Part shown: positions 38,588 through 48,572 of the stretch, one piece after another | How the letters are laid out: every line of letters begins with the position of its first letter | How positions within the stretch are numbered: position 1 is the first letter of the stretch | NCBI RefSeq assembly: GCF_900187285.1 | Contig: NZ_LT906470.1 | Coordinates: forward strand, 1,560,001-1,624,000 | Direction of reading: 5' to 3' | DNA length: 64,000 bases | Origin: Veillonella rodentium | GTDB taxonomy: Bacteria > Bacillota > Negativicutes > Veillonellales > Veillonellaceae | Translations under genes and position numbers: made by a program | Notes under the pieces: model-generated | The model's input: the letters and a program-made list of their open reading frames with translations, nothing else | What the model was told of the DNA's origin: nothing | Database searches by the model: none

Positions 38588-38856
38588 TATGCTTTGCTCC
38601 CCCTTTCCAATGCGCCCAACACGCGGGCTTTAATCGTGTAATCCCAAGCGTTTTTATCTTGTACGGTTACTTTTACGCCATCATAACCGGCTTCTTTCAC
38701 TGTGTTCAAGATAACGGATTTAATTTGGTCGCCGTATTGGCGAATAACTTTGGATGTTAATTCGATTTCGATGCCGCTAGCAATCGGTTCCACCGTTACT
38801 AATGCATCATTTTTTTCATCGAAGCCCGCTTGCGCGGCTTTTACTAATTGTGCCAT
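38587..38856 (-). CDS. citD: Citrate lyase gamma subunit (acyl carrier protein)
   Basis: 89 residues from the ATG at 38856, chosen for the GGAAAGGA site 6 nt upstream over an unsupported upstream extension. CitD carries the phosphoribosyl-dephospho-CoA prosthetic group on a serine near the N terminus; Ser in the PIASGIEIEL segment is the likely site. It is the first gene of the citDEF unit, after the transporter gene. Small acidic/amphipathic composition and position identify it. Confidence 0.92.
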   Translation of the reverse strand: MAQLVKAAQAGFDEKNDALVTVEPIASGIEIELTSKVIRQYGDQIKSVILNTVKEAGYDGVKVTVQDKNAWDYTIKARVLGALERGSKA

Positions 38857-38959
38857 GTTGCATCCTTTCCACAAAAAATATATCAAATGGCAAAGACCAG
38901 ACGTGTCGCGACTGTCTGGCCCGTACCGATAAAACAAAGAGTATTATAAATTTGTATGA

Positions 38960-40363
38960 TTAACCGATCATACCGATGAAAGTCCACCAAGGGATACCTA
39001 CAACGAAAAGTAGAATCCAGCTCAATACAGCAAGGATCGCACCGGCAGTCCACCAGTCTTTCAAGTTGTTGTAACCTGCGGAATAAATGATAGGTCCAGG
39101 AGATGCACCGTAGTGAGTTACGAGACCGCCGAACGCATTTGTTGCAAGCAATACGAGACCGAACATAACCGGATCTACACCTGATGCCATACCTACCGTC
39201 AAAAATACAGGAAGCATGGATGCGATGTATGCAGTACTGGAGGCGAACAAGTAACGGATCACAACACTGATAGCGGACAGAATCAATACGACTACGAGTG
39301 GCGAAAAATCGAGCACCAAGTTTGTTTGCATGAATGTTGCAAGCCAAGCGAAGAATTTAGCTTTAGTCAACGCTGTGGACAAACCGAGGATAGCACCGAA
39401 CCAGATGAAAGTATTCCAAACAGCTTTAGTTTGAACCATGTCATCCCAAGTGATGATGCCGCTCAAGAATACGATAGTCATAGCGACTAATGCTACTGCG
39501 GTCGCGCTTAAATCAACGCCGATGGAAGGCAATGCCCAACCGATAAGAGCGAGAACGAATACAACAGCCAAGATCTTTTCGGATACTTTCATAGGTCCCA
39601 ATTTAGCGAGACCGTCGGCAGCCAATTTCTTGTTGTCGATTTCCACGCTTTCAGGGCGGTCAATCCAGTAACCGATAAGAGGAACAAAGATCAACATTAC
39701 AAGACCAGGAAGTGCCAACGCTAATGCCCACTCGCCCCAAGTCATGCTGAGGCCGGTAATCTTGGTAACGAAGTCCAGTGCCAACACATTCGGAGCCATA
39801 GCAGTTAAAAACATGAAGGATGTAATCTTTGTTACGAAGTAGCCATTCATCAAGATAAAGGAACCGCCGCGTTTCGCCGTATCGCCGGGATAGGAACCGA
39901 TGGATTCGGCGATGGATAAGTTAATCGGATAAATAATACCGGCCGCACGTGCCGTGTTGGAAGGTGTTGCGGGAGATAAAATCAAATCAAGAAGTGCCGT
40001 TACATACCCCAAACGCAATACGGTAGAACCGAATGCACGAATCAGGTGATAAGCCACGCGGTGACCAAGGCCGGTCTTACCAAACGCTACGCTCAAGGAG
40101 AACGCCGCGATGATCATCCACAATGCCGTGGAGCCGTAACCTACTAAAATTTCTTTCGCATTGTCCAAGAATAATGCGGAAGCGGATAATACAGCTAATA
40201 AAATAATTTGAATTGGATACGGTTTTAAAATCAAACCTAAGATACCTGCAATGTAGAAACCAAATAGGCGCCAGGCGGTATCTGAAAGTCCTTCCGGTGG
40301 AGTTGTGAACCAGAGGATAACCGGAATTAGCACGATAACGGCTAATTTTAGAATTCTTTCCAT
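38960..40363 (-). CDS. citT: DASS-family dicarboxylate/tricarboxylate transporter (CitT-like)
   Basis: 467 residues from the ATG at 40363, which has AAAGGAAA upstream; a 21-codon upstream extension lacks one. It has about 12-14 membrane segments of the divalent anion:Na+ symporter superfamily. The DASS motifs are present: LILSPATPSNTARAAGI (SNT motif) near 145 and LATNAFGGLVTHYGASPGP near the C terminus. Its position 104 bp upstream of citD argues for citrate uptake, probably in exchange for succinate or acetate; 2-oxoglutarate or malate carriers look similar, so the substrate is an inference from context. Confidence 0.87.
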   Translation of the reverse strand: MERILKLAVIVLIPVILWFTTPPEGLSDTAWRLFGFYIAGILGLILKPYPIQIILLAVLSASALFLDNAKEILVGYGSTALWMIIAAFSLSVAFGKTGLGHRVAYHLIRAFGSTVLRLGYVTALLDLILSPATPSNTARAAGIIYPINLSIAESIGSYPGDTAKRGGSFILMNGYFVTKITSFMFLTAMAPNVLALDFVTKITGLSMTWGEWALALALPGLVMLIFVPLIGYWIDRPESVEIDNKKLAADGLAKLGPMKVSEKILAVVFVLALIGWALPSIGVDLSATAVALVAMTIVFLSGIITWDDMVQTKAVWNTFIWFGAILGLSTALTKAKFFAWLATFMQTNLVLDFSPLVVVLILSAISVVIRYLFASSTAYIASMLPVFLTVGMASGVDPVMFGLVLLATNAFGGLVTHYGASPGPIIYSAGYNNLKDWWTAGAILAVLSWILLFVVGIPWWTFIGMIG

Positions 40364-40596
40364 GTCGTTTCCTTTCTTACTAAACAAGGCATTAAAATCA
40401 ATACTAACACTATCCAAGATATCCATAACACGCGACTGTTATCTATGAACCCTGGTCTAAGTCTATCTTCATTATAAATGGACATAAGCATTATGAAAAA
40501 TAGATTAGTTTTATAGGGGTTATAAAAACTTTTATACCTTCATCTCATATCGTTTATGCATTTTAAGTATAGATTTTCATATCAAAATGAAAAAAA

Positions 40597-40632
40597 TGCA
40601 TGTATACATACACAATTTGATGTATACATGCA
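40597..40632 (-). terminator. Terminator of the cit-associated LysR gene
   Basis: Perfect 13-bp arms (TGCATGTATACAT and its complement) with a 10-nt loop, followed on the minus strand by TTTTTTTCATTTT. It isolates the regulator from the transporter-citDEF operon that starts at 40363. Confidence 0.88.
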
Positions 40633-40643
40633 CTTACATGATT

Positions 40644-41555
40644 TTATGCTTTATATTCTCTAAATATACTCTTATCTACTACCGTATGTTTCTTGTAATA
40701 ATTACGTACGTATTCGATGAAAGTTTTCACCGCCACAAGGTTTGCCGCATCTTTCGTGTACACCATGTTGGTATCGCGCGTAATATACTGCCCTTCCCTA
40801 CTGCGTAGCGGGCTTACGTAGATATCTTTATCCTTACAGGACCCGAGTCCCATATAGGTCAAGATGGACCATCCCAGACCGGCGCGCACAAAGTGACGAC
40901 ACGTACTCATGGAGTTGACCTCCATCGCAACCATTGGCGGCCCTTCAAAATGTTCGGCGCACCAGTTTTCGATGATATTGGCTACGGATGCGTCCGTCTG
41001 ATACCGAATAAACGGCACTTTCTCAAGCGACTCCGGAGCCACCAGTTCCTTGTAGGCCAAGCAATACGGCTCTTTCAGGAGCAGTTCCGATTCACCGGAC
41101 ACCTCGTAACCACCGCGGGCAAATGCCACCATACAGTCACCGGTGTTGAACATCTTCACCACCTGATGGCTGAAGGCCGTCTTAACCTGAATGTGTACAT
41201 CCGGATATTGTTCACGAAATGATTGCAGCAGTGTCGGCAATTCATAATCCGCAAAATTAATGGATGATGCGATTTTCAAGGTACCTTGAATCTTGCCGGA
41301 TGCGGAATTCATCGCATTTCCCAGGGTCTCCTGTTCCTGCAGCATACGCTTACAGTATTCATAAAAAATTTCCCCTTGTGCCGTCAGAGCAATGCCGTCG
41401 GCATTACGCAATAATAGAGAATGGCCCAAAGCTTTTTCCATATGCCGCAACCGATAGCTCAAAGCCGGCTGCGATAAAAATAATGTTTCGGCCGCTCTCG
41501 TAATGTTCCTCTCGTTGACGACAGTTACAAAAGTACGCCATTCTCTATCATCCAT
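40644..41555 (-). CDS. LysR-type transcriptional regulator upstream of the citrate genes
   Basis: 303 residues. The N-terminal helix-turn-helix (WRTFVTVVNERNITRAAETL, LSQPALSYRLRHMEKALG) precedes a LysR substrate-binding domain (GTLKIASSINFADYELPTLL near 90). It lies directly upstream of, and in the same direction as, the CitT-like gene and citDEF, with a terminator between. A role as their activator in response to citrate or a related acid is likely but inferred. The end is basic and lacks any extra domain. Confidence 0.9.
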   Translation of the reverse strand: MDDREWRTFVTVVNERNITRAAETLFLSQPALSYRLRHMEKALGHSLLLRNADGIALTAQGEIFYEYCKRMLQEQETLGNAMNSASGKIQGTLKIASSINFADYELPTLLQSFREQYPDVHIQVKTAFSHQVVKMFNTGDCMVAFARGGYEVSGESELLLKEPYCLAYKELVAPESLEKVPFIRYQTDASVANIIENWCAEHFEGPPMVAMEVNSMSTCRHFVRAGLGWSILTYMGLGSCKDKDIYVSPLRSREGQYITRDTNMVYTKDAANLVAVKTFIEYVRNYYKKHTVVDKSIFREYKA

Positions 41556-41572
41556 AATAACTCCTTTATATA

Positions 41573-42316
41573 TTATCTTTTATTACCGAAAATCCGCAAT
41601 AAAGAAAGGAATAGATTAATAAAATCCAGGTATAAACTCAAAGCACCTGCAATTTCAACGCGATCAAGAATACTTTCATCCTCGGTCAAGGCCAACTCGG
41701 TCACGGTATTCTTGATGCGATTCACATCGATAGCCGTAAAGATGGAGAATACCACAACGCCGACATAACCGAAGATAAGGCTTACCGTGTCGCTATATGC
41801 ACTGAGGATTGCCACATTAAAATAACGACCGACCATCATCACAACGGATACGATGATCATCCCCAGCAAAGCAGCCAACACGTAAGGCGTAAGGGACGAT
41901 AAATTGCGTTTTGTCATCGCCCCTACAACGGCAAAAGCGATAAAGAACGCCAACGTACCGATCAGCGCAGGAATAACCACCTCAAATATATTATAACTCA
42001 ATGATACTAAGGTTAAAGTAAGTCCGTTCAAAGTGCTATAGATAAAGAACATCGCTCTTAAAGTCATAACGTTGGCACTGTAGGCGCGAGCACTGAATAA
42101 AAACACTACGCCCAGTTCAACCAATAATATAATACTGAAATGTTCATAGGTGAATCGTAACCAGTTCGGCTGCATGAGAGATGCTAAGCCGACTCCGATG
42201 GTTGTAATCAGCCCTACGATCATCCACAAGAAAGACCCTTTCAGACGTTGAGATACGATATATTCAACCTGCGCAACACCGATATTGCTAGGCTGAGCCG
42301 TATTGAATTGATCCAT
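41573..42316 (-). CDS. Bax inhibitor-1 (BI-1/YccA) family membrane protein
   Basis: 247 residues from the ATG at 42316, preceded by AGGAGG; an upstream in-frame extension lies in the leader. It has seven hydrophobic segments. The BI-1 signature is visible in FIYSTLNGLTLTLVSL, the FVAVFSIFTAID-like segment (VVVFSIFTAIDVNRIKN) and the C-terminal ALSLYLDFINLFLSLLRIF with the conserved Asp. Members are pH-sensitive calcium leak channels or protease modulators in other bacteria; the role here is unknown. It follows the pyruvate kinase gene on the same strand with a 75-bp gap. Confidence 0.9.
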   Translation of the reverse strand: MDQFNTAQPSNIGVAQVEYIVSQRLKGSFLWMIVGLITTIGVGLASLMQPNWLRFTYEHFSIILLVELGVVFLFSARAYSANVMTLRAMFFIYSTLNGLTLTLVSLSYNIFEVVIPALIGTLAFFIAFAVVGAMTKRNLSSLTPYVLAALLGMIIVSVVMMVGRYFNVAILSAYSDTVSLIFGYVGVVVFSIFTAIDVNRIKNTVTELALTEDESILDRVEIAGALSLYLDFINLFLSLLRIFGNKR

Positions 42317-42391
42317 AATAATCGCTCCTCCTGATAAATTATAAACATATATATGTCCACCAATATAGTGCACACCTTCTATATACATATA

Positions 42392-44140
42392 TTATCGTGC
42401 ATTCGCCATGCCCGCAAATACCTTGCCCCGTTCTCCGTCGATTGTCACCTCTTGACCTTCAAGCAACACTTCGTGAGCGCTCTTTGCACCTAAAATGACA
42501 GGAATCCCATAGGTAATCCCTGCAATGGCGCTATCCGATGTATATCCGTCCTCCACGGCGATGATGCCGCCCGCCCGTTTGGCCAGGGCCATCAATTCCG
42601 GCTCCATCGTACCTACCACCAGAATATCTCCGGACTTGAAAGAATCATAATCACCCTTATGATTTGCGGCGATAAAGAGATTGCCTGTAACGGATTTTCG
42701 CAAAATACCGTTGCCGGACAAGAGCACCTGCCCTGCGATATGAACGCGAATCATATTCGTCGTCCCCGTTGCACCTGACGGTACACCGGCGGTAACCACA
42801 ACAAGGTCTCCGGACTCAATGGCACCGGCGCTGAGGGCTCCGGTAATAGCCCGCTTGACCATATCGTCGGAATTGACGATTTCATTACCTTTAATGGCCT
42901 CTACGCCCCAGCATATCTGCATGCGACGAATCGTTTCCTCATGAGGTGTAACGGCGATAATCTTACAATCCGGACGATGGCGGGCCACACTGATTGCCGT
43001 ATGTCCCGACTCGGTACACGTAAGGATTGCAGATGCGTCCAGATTATGAGCAATGCGTACGCTCGCTGCACAGACCGCATCGGTAGTGGTCATATCAGCC
43101 TCGTTGCGGGCCCGCCCCTTACTGTCATAAATAGCGGCACGTTCCGTCACCTCCGCAATGCGTGTCATCGTCGTTACCGCTTCTACCGGATAGGTACCGT
43201 TTGCGGTTTCCCCTGAAAGCATGATCGCATCAGTTCCGTCGAGGATAGCATTGGCCACGTCACTTGCCTCCGCACGGGTCGGACGAGGATTCTGAATCAT
43301 GGATTCAAGCATCTGTGTTGCCGTAATCACCGGTTTACCCGAAGCATTACATTTTTCAATCATCATCTTTTGCAGTACCGGCACCTCTTCGGCAGGAATT
43401 TCCACACCCAAGTCACCGCGGGCCACCATAAGGCCGTCGGCAACCTTTAGAATTTCGTCAATATTTTTAACGCCTTCCGCATTTTCAATCTTCGCAATGA
43501 TTCTGATATCTTTTTGCTCGGACTCCAATATTCGACGGATGGCTACGATATCCTTGGCGCGTTGCATAAAGGATGCCGCAACAAAGTCAATCCCCTGCTG
43601 GCAGCCGAAGCGCAAATCCGCTTCATCCTGCTCGGACACGGGCGGTAGGCTAAGCGCCACACCCGGTACGGCCACGCGTTTACGGTTGCCGATTTCTCCG
43701 CTGTTTTGGACGGTTGTAACGATATTATTTCCTTCAATAGCATTGATGGTAAGCGTTACAAGACCATCCGCTAAGAGGATTTTGTCCCCTACGGATACGT
43801 CCTTCACAAGGCCCTTATGATTAACGGAGCTGATTTCTTTAGTCCCCTCCACGTCGTCAGCCGTCAATATAAATTGTTGCCCCGCTTCGAGGAGCACCTT
43901 TCCTTCCTTGAATAAGCCGAGTCGAACCTCAGGCCCCTTTGTATCAAGCATGAGGGCAATCGGTTTATTCACAATCATCGCCGCATCACGCACCATCTGC
44001 ATACGTTCCGCCTGCTCTTCATGAGTACCGTGAGAGAAGTTAAATCGAGCCACGTTCATGCCGGCCCGCATCATATCTTCCAATATACCGAATTTATCCG
44101 TCCCCGGACCTACGGTACATACGATTTTGGTACGTTTCAT
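42392..44140 (-). CDS. pyk: Pyruvate kinase with C-terminal PEP-utilising-like domain
   Basis: 582 residues from the ATG at 44140 (GGAGAG 5-6 nt upstream). Converts phosphoenolpyruvate and ADP to pyruvate and ATP. Motifs: TVGPGTDKFGILEDMM, MLDTKGPEVRLG near 74, FVAASFMQRAKDI, the catalytic Lys region IAKIENAEGVKNID near 220, and PVITATQMLESMI near 264. After the usual 470-residue enzyme there is an extra domain of about 105 residues (GDILVVGTMEPELM, AVEDGYTSDSAIAG) like the PEP-utilising swivel domain seen in Bacillus-type enzymes. It feeds pyruvate to NifJ. Confidence 0.95.
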   Translation of the reverse strand: MKRTKIVCTVGPGTDKFGILEDMMRAGMNVARFNFSHGTHEEQAERMQMVRDAAMIVNKPIALMLDTKGPEVRLGLFKEGKVLLEAGQQFILTADDVEGTKEISSVNHKGLVKDVSVGDKILLADGLVTLTINAIEGNNIVTTVQNSGEIGNRKRVAVPGVALSLPPVSEQDEADLRFGCQQGIDFVAASFMQRAKDIVAIRRILESEQKDIRIIAKIENAEGVKNIDEILKVADGLMVARGDLGVEIPAEEVPVLQKMMIEKCNASGKPVITATQMLESMIQNPRPTRAEASDVANAILDGTDAIMLSGETANGTYPVEAVTTMTRIAEVTERAAIYDSKGRARNEADMTTTDAVCAASVRIAHNLDASAILTCTESGHTAISVARHRPDCKIIAVTPHEETIRRMQICWGVEAIKGNEIVNSDDMVKRAITGALSAGAIESGDLVVVTAGVPSGATGTTNMIRVHIAGQVLLSGNGILRKSVTGNLFIAANHKGDYDSFKSGDILVVGTMEPELMALAKRAGGIIAVEDGYTSDSAIAGITYGIPVILGAKSAHEVLLEGQEVTIDGERGKVFAGMANAR

Positions 44141-44266
44141 AATCTCTCCTAGTCGAGTATATCTCTTCACATTAAGTAATAAATTTATAACATCATATTT
44201 ACATTATTATATCAATAACATAGAGTTCTAAGATGGACCCTATGCAACACGAATAGCCATATGGAT

Positions 44267-47200
44267 TTACTGAATTTCCACGGCACCTTCACCCAGGACG
44301 GCCTCGATAGCCTTAATCGACTCATCACTGGGATCAAAGCACATATTGGCCGGCAGATTAATACGTTTTCTTTGACGATGCAAGTATAACGACGTCGGCA
44401 CGCTGCCCTCGGTATTCACCAAGATGCGTTTCAACGCCTCGCTGTTTTCAGGTGTATCATATTGACTGTGAATATGGATGGCAATATACTTCGCCTGACC
44501 ATAATTTACCTTCAGAGGCGAAATCCTGTCAGCGATGATTTGCACACCTTTTTCATCGGCGTCGACACGACCTTTTACCTTTACAATCATATCGACGGCA
44601 AGGAATTGCTGGCATTGGCTGAACACCTTCGGAAAGGCCACCACATTGGCCGCACCGGAATAATCCTCGATACGCAAAATAGACATGACCTCATTGCGTT
44701 TTGTCATACGGTCCGATTTATTTTCTATGAGACCGCCGAATGTAATGGTTTGTCCGTCATATTGCTCAGGATTTTCCATCAACGCCCCTAATTCAAAGAG
44801 CCCATCCAGTTCCTTCGCATATCCTTGCAACGGGTGACCCGTAATGTAAAAGCCGGTGTATTCCTTTTCATCCTTCAGCTTATCGTCCTCCGGCAAATCC
44901 TCCAGATTCGGTACGGCGATGAAATCCGCCGATTCCTCCGTTTCACCGAAGAGACTCACGGTGCCCATGGCCGCATCCTTCTGCTCCTTGGCGCCCACGG
45001 CTTGAGCGCTTTCATACATATGGAGCAACTGATTGCGATTTTCTTTGAACCCGTCCATCGCACCGCATCGGATCAAACTTTCAAGAAGACGTTTATTCAC
45101 GACCTTATTATCAACACGTTTACAAAAATCCACAATATCCGTATAGAGACCATGCTCATTGCGCTCACGAATCAAACGATCAATGGCATTATCCCCGACG
45201 TTCTTGATACCGCCAAGACCGAACCGGATAGCATTGTCCTGCACCGCGAAGCTACGTTCCGAATAGTTGATATCAGGGCCTAACACCTGTACATTATGCT
45301 TCTTACATGCGTTGATGTAATAGGTCAACTTCTGCATATTCTGCATGAAGCTCGTCATCGTAGCCGCCATAAATTCAGGGAAATAATGGGCTTTCAAATA
45401 TGCCGTCTGATACGCAATGTACGCATACGCCGCACTATGCGATTTATTAAAGCCGTAGCCTGCGAAATATACGAGCAAATCAAATACTTCATTCGCCACG
45501 GATTCATCGATACCGTTTTTAACGGAGCCCTGAATAAAGGACTCCCGCTGTGCTTTCAGAACAGATTCCTTTTTCTTACCCATGGCGCGGCGCATCAAAT
45601 CCGCCTGACCGAGGGAGAATCCACCCATGGCGGACGCAATCTGCATAACCTGTTCTTGATATAAGATTACTCCGAAGGTATCTTTCAATATAGGTTCCAA
45701 AATAGGATGTAAATAAGTAACCTCTTTTTTACCATGACGGCGATCGATAAAATCCGCCACCATACCGGAACCTAACGGTCCCGGACGATAAAGCGCCACC
45801 AACGGAATCAAATCCTCGAAGTGCTCCGGCTTGAGGTCCATAACAAGTTTTGTAATTCCTTCGGACTCGAGCTGGAACACGCCTGACGTGTCACCTTTTG
45901 TGAGAAGTTCACAAGCAGCCGCATCATCGAGCGGTATCGCATCCAAATCCAAATCAATTCCGCGATTCGCCTTGATGAACTTTAAGGCATCTCCCATAAC
46001 AGTTAAGGTACGGAGTCCCAAAAAGTCCATCTTCAAGAGGCCCAATTCCTCGATATTATCCTTGTCATACTGAGTGACAAAGCCTTCATCGTTGGCATTT
46101 TGTACAGGTACGTGATCATCGAGCGGGTCGGCGGATATTACAACGCCCGCCGCGTGAGTAGAGGAGTTGCGCGCAATCCCTTCCAGTTTTTTACCGAAAT
46201 CAAACAGTTCCTTTACATTTGAATCCGATTCGTACAGAGCCTTTAAATCCTTGCCCTGCAACGCCTTATCCAAAGTAATACCCAATTCGTTGGGAATCAT
46301 CTTGGCGATGCGGTTCACCTCGGCCAGAGGCAAGTCCAAAACACGACCTACGTCGCGGATAACGGCACGAGCCGCTTCAGTACCGAATGTAATAATCTGA
46401 GATACCCGCTCCTGGCCGTATTTTCTCGTTACATACTCGATAGCCTGCCCCCGCTTTTCATAGCAGAAGTCAATATCGATATCGGGCATGCTGACACGTT
46501 CCGGATTGAGGAACCGTTCAAAGAGCAAATCGTATTTTAACGGGTCAAGACCCGTAATGCCTAAGAGGTACGCCACGACAGAACCCGCTGCGGACCCGCG
46601 GCCGGGTCCTACCAAGATATCATGCTCCCGTGCATATCGCACATAATCCCACACGATGAGGAAGTAATCTTCAAAGCCCATCGTACCGATAACGCCCAAT
46701 TCATAATCGAGGCGCTTCATCAACTCATCACTAGGTTCACCGTAAAGGCGCGGAACTTCTCTTTCACAGACGGTACGCAAATAAGACGCCGCCGTTTCCC
46801 CTTCCGGCACATCGAAATGAGGCAAGTGATGCTCATCGAAATTGAACACCACATTGCATCGGTCCGCAATGGCCAGTGTATTCTCTATAGCGCCCGGAAT
46901 ATGGCCGAAGAGCTGTGCCATTTCATCACCGCTTTTGAGGTAGAACTCATCATTAGGAAACTTTAAGCGATCCACCTCGGCACGGCGGCGCCCCGTAGAG
47001 ATACAAACCTTGATATCCTGTGCATCCGCATCCTCTTTTAAGACATAGTGAAAATCGTTGGATGCGACGATACCGAGACCGTATTCCTTACTGAGCTTAA
47101 TGAGTTCCTCCTGCGCCTTCAATTCCTCCGACAATCCGTGATTTTGAATCTCCAGGAAGAAATTATCCTTGCCGTACGTTTCGATATACCATTCGATGGA

Positions 47201-47674
47201 GCGCTTAGCCCCTTCCATATTATCCTGTAAAATATACTGAGGAATCTCACCTTGAATGCAGGCACTGAGGGCAATAATCCCCTTACTGTATTGCCTTAAC
47301 AGCTCGTGGTCCGCACGCGGGCGATACAGCATCCCTTCCGTAGAGGCTTTCGATACAATCTTAACGAGATTTCGATACCCTTCCATGGTCTCTGCCAAGA
47401 GGATCAAATGCTTTAAACGCTCCCGGCTGCGCCCCTCCGGACGGTCAAATCGGCTGTTTTCCGTTACATACACTTCACAGCCGATGATGGGCTTAACGCC
47501 CTGTGCTACACATTCTTTATAAAAGTAAATGGCCGCATACATATTGCCATGGTCTGTAATGGCTAAGGCCGGCTGATTCAACTCCTTCGCACGACGTACC
47601 ATGTCAGGCAAACGGCTGATGCCGTCGAGCAGGCTGAATTCCGTATGACTATGTAAATGTACAAATGGCTGCAT
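44267..47674 (-). CDS. dnaE: DNA polymerase III alpha subunit
   Basis: 1135 residues, a full DnaE. N-terminal PHP domain (HLHSHTEFSLLDG, AITDHGNMYAA); polymerase core with VGPGRGSAAGSVVAYLLGI near 355 and the catalytic Asp pair in MPDIDIDFCYEKRG near 395; thumb/fingers with YKSH-like GYGFNKSHSAAYAYIAY near 745; C-terminal OB fold (ITFGGLIENKSDRM). It is the main or second replicative polymerase; in Firmicutes it can act beside PolC, which is not in this window. Transcribed before pyk on the same strand. Confidence 0.96.
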   Translation of the reverse strand: MQPFVHLHSHTEFSLLDGISRLPDMVRRAKELNQPALAITDHGNMYAAIYFYKECVAQGVKPIIGCEVYVTENSRFDRPEGRSRERLKHLILLAETMEGYRNLVKIVSKASTEGMLYRPRADHELLRQYSKGIIALSACIQGEIPQYILQDNMEGAKRSIEWYIETYGKDNFFLEIQNHGLSEELKAQEELIKLSKEYGLGIVASNDFHYVLKEDADAQDIKVCISTGRRRAEVDRLKFPNDEFYLKSGDEMAQLFGHIPGAIENTLAIADRCNVVFNFDEHHLPHFDVPEGETAASYLRTVCEREVPRLYGEPSDELMKRLDYELGVIGTMGFEDYFLIVWDYVRYAREHDILVGPGRGSAAGSVVAYLLGITGLDPLKYDLLFERFLNPERVSMPDIDIDFCYEKRGQAIEYVTRKYGQERVSQIITFGTEAARAVIRDVGRVLDLPLAEVNRIAKMIPNELGITLDKALQGKDLKALYESDSNVKELFDFGKKLEGIARNSSTHAAGVVISADPLDDHVPVQNANDEGFVTQYDKDNIEELGLLKMDFLGLRTLTVMGDALKFIKANRGIDLDLDAIPLDDAAACELLTKGDTSGVFQLESEGITKLVMDLKPEHFEDLIPLVALYRPGPLGSGMVADFIDRRHGKKEVTYLHPILEPILKDTFGVILYQEQVMQIASAMGGFSLGQADLMRRAMGKKKESVLKAQRESFIQGSVKNGIDESVANEVFDLLVYFAGYGFNKSHSAAYAYIAYQTAYLKAHYFPEFMAATMTSFMQNMQKLTYYINACKKHNVQVLGPDINYSERSFAVQDNAIRFGLGGIKNVGDNAIDRLIRERNEHGLYTDIVDFCKRVDNKVVNKRLLESLIRCGAMDGFKENRNQLLHMYESAQAVGAKEQKDAAMGTVSLFGETEESADFIAVPNLEDLPEDDKLKDEKEYTGFYITGHPLQGYAKELDGLFELGALMENPEQYDGQTITFGGLIENKSDRMTKRNEVMSILRIEDYSGAANVVAFPKVFSQCQQFLAVDMIVKVKGRVDADEKGVQIIADRISPLKVNYGQAKYIAIHIHSQYDTPENSEALKRILVNTEGSVPTSLYLHRQRKRINLPANMCFDPSDESIKAIEAVLGEGAVEIQ

Positions 47675-47686
47675 GGTACACCTCCT

Positions 47687-48430
47687 TTAAGGGCGATGAG
47701 CAAAATACAGATTCAATGATTTCCTGCGAGCCTTCCAATCCGGCAGAAACTGAGCGACCAGATTGTGAAAGTTCTTGGAATGGTCTAAATATTTAAAATG
47801 AGCAAACTCATGAACCATAACATATTCAATATATGCCTGCGGGCCTTCCAACAGGCGCATATTCATCTTGATGAGTTGCTTTGACGGTGTACACGAACCC
47901 CAGCGACTCTTCATGCGCTGCTGCTTTACCGTCGGCTTGGGCACATCGATTTGTTGCTGGTGAAAGCGTTTGTACACAACCTGTGCCCAATGATTGAATA
48001 CCTTGTCCCCCAGTTGACGCCAAAAAGCCTGCATCAGTTTATGCTTATGCTCGTAAGTCGCCTCATGAGGCACATACATCATAAGATGCGCCTTGCCGTC
48101 AAAACCGATATGAGGCTTTCCGCCCTGCTCGATTACATGCAACGTAATTGGCAAGCCCAGAATAGATAAACTTTCACCATCCACATACTGTAACGCCTCG
48201 ATCCGCTTGGCATTGAGCGCATCAATCTTGAATCGGGCCCGCTCAATGAACGGCATATTATCCATAACAAAAGCGTCAATGCGATGCTCCGGCACATAAG
48301 CATTCGCCGAAACATGGACGACACCATCCTTTGTAATGCGCAGATTCATGTTCTTCACGCGCTTGACGGTCAACTCGTATTCAATTCTGTCGCCATTATA
48401 GGTAATAGACTTAGTTGTTGAAGTATTCAT
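47687..48430 (-). CDS. YgjP/SprT-like zinc metallopeptidase family protein
   Basis: 247 residues from the ATG at 48430; upstream codons extend the frame but lie in AT-rich leader, and no strong ribosome-binding site is seen for any start. Zinc-binding HEFAH (VMVHEFAHFKYLDHSKNF, near 205) with a downstream His, plus the conserved KSRWGSCT segment near 170, place it in the YgjP-like M48-related family. Members are predicted metallopeptidases; some are annotated as UTP pyrophosphatases. It ends 12 bp before dnaE and so may be co-transcribed with it. Confidence 0.87.
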   Translation of the reverse strand: MNTSTTKSITYNGDRIEYELTVKRVKNMNLRITKDGVVHVSANAYVPEHRIDAFVMDNMPFIERARFKIDALNAKRIEALQYVDGESLSILGLPITLHVIEQGGKPHIGFDGKAHLMMYVPHEATYEHKHKLMQAFWRQLGDKVFNHWAQVVYKRFHQQQIDVPKPTVKQQRMKSRWGSCTPSKQLIKMNMRLLEGPQAYIEYVMVHEFAHFKYLDHSKNFHNLVAQFLPDWKARRKSLNLYFAHRP

Positions 48431-48572
48431 ACTTTTTATTTTATCATAAGTACAATAAAAATTCGTATAATTTATAATTTTAGAAGATATTCCTACGATA
48501 CAATTAAAATGGACCCGTACTTGTATGAACAATCGCTATACATACAAGTACAGATCCTATTTCTATATCCTT

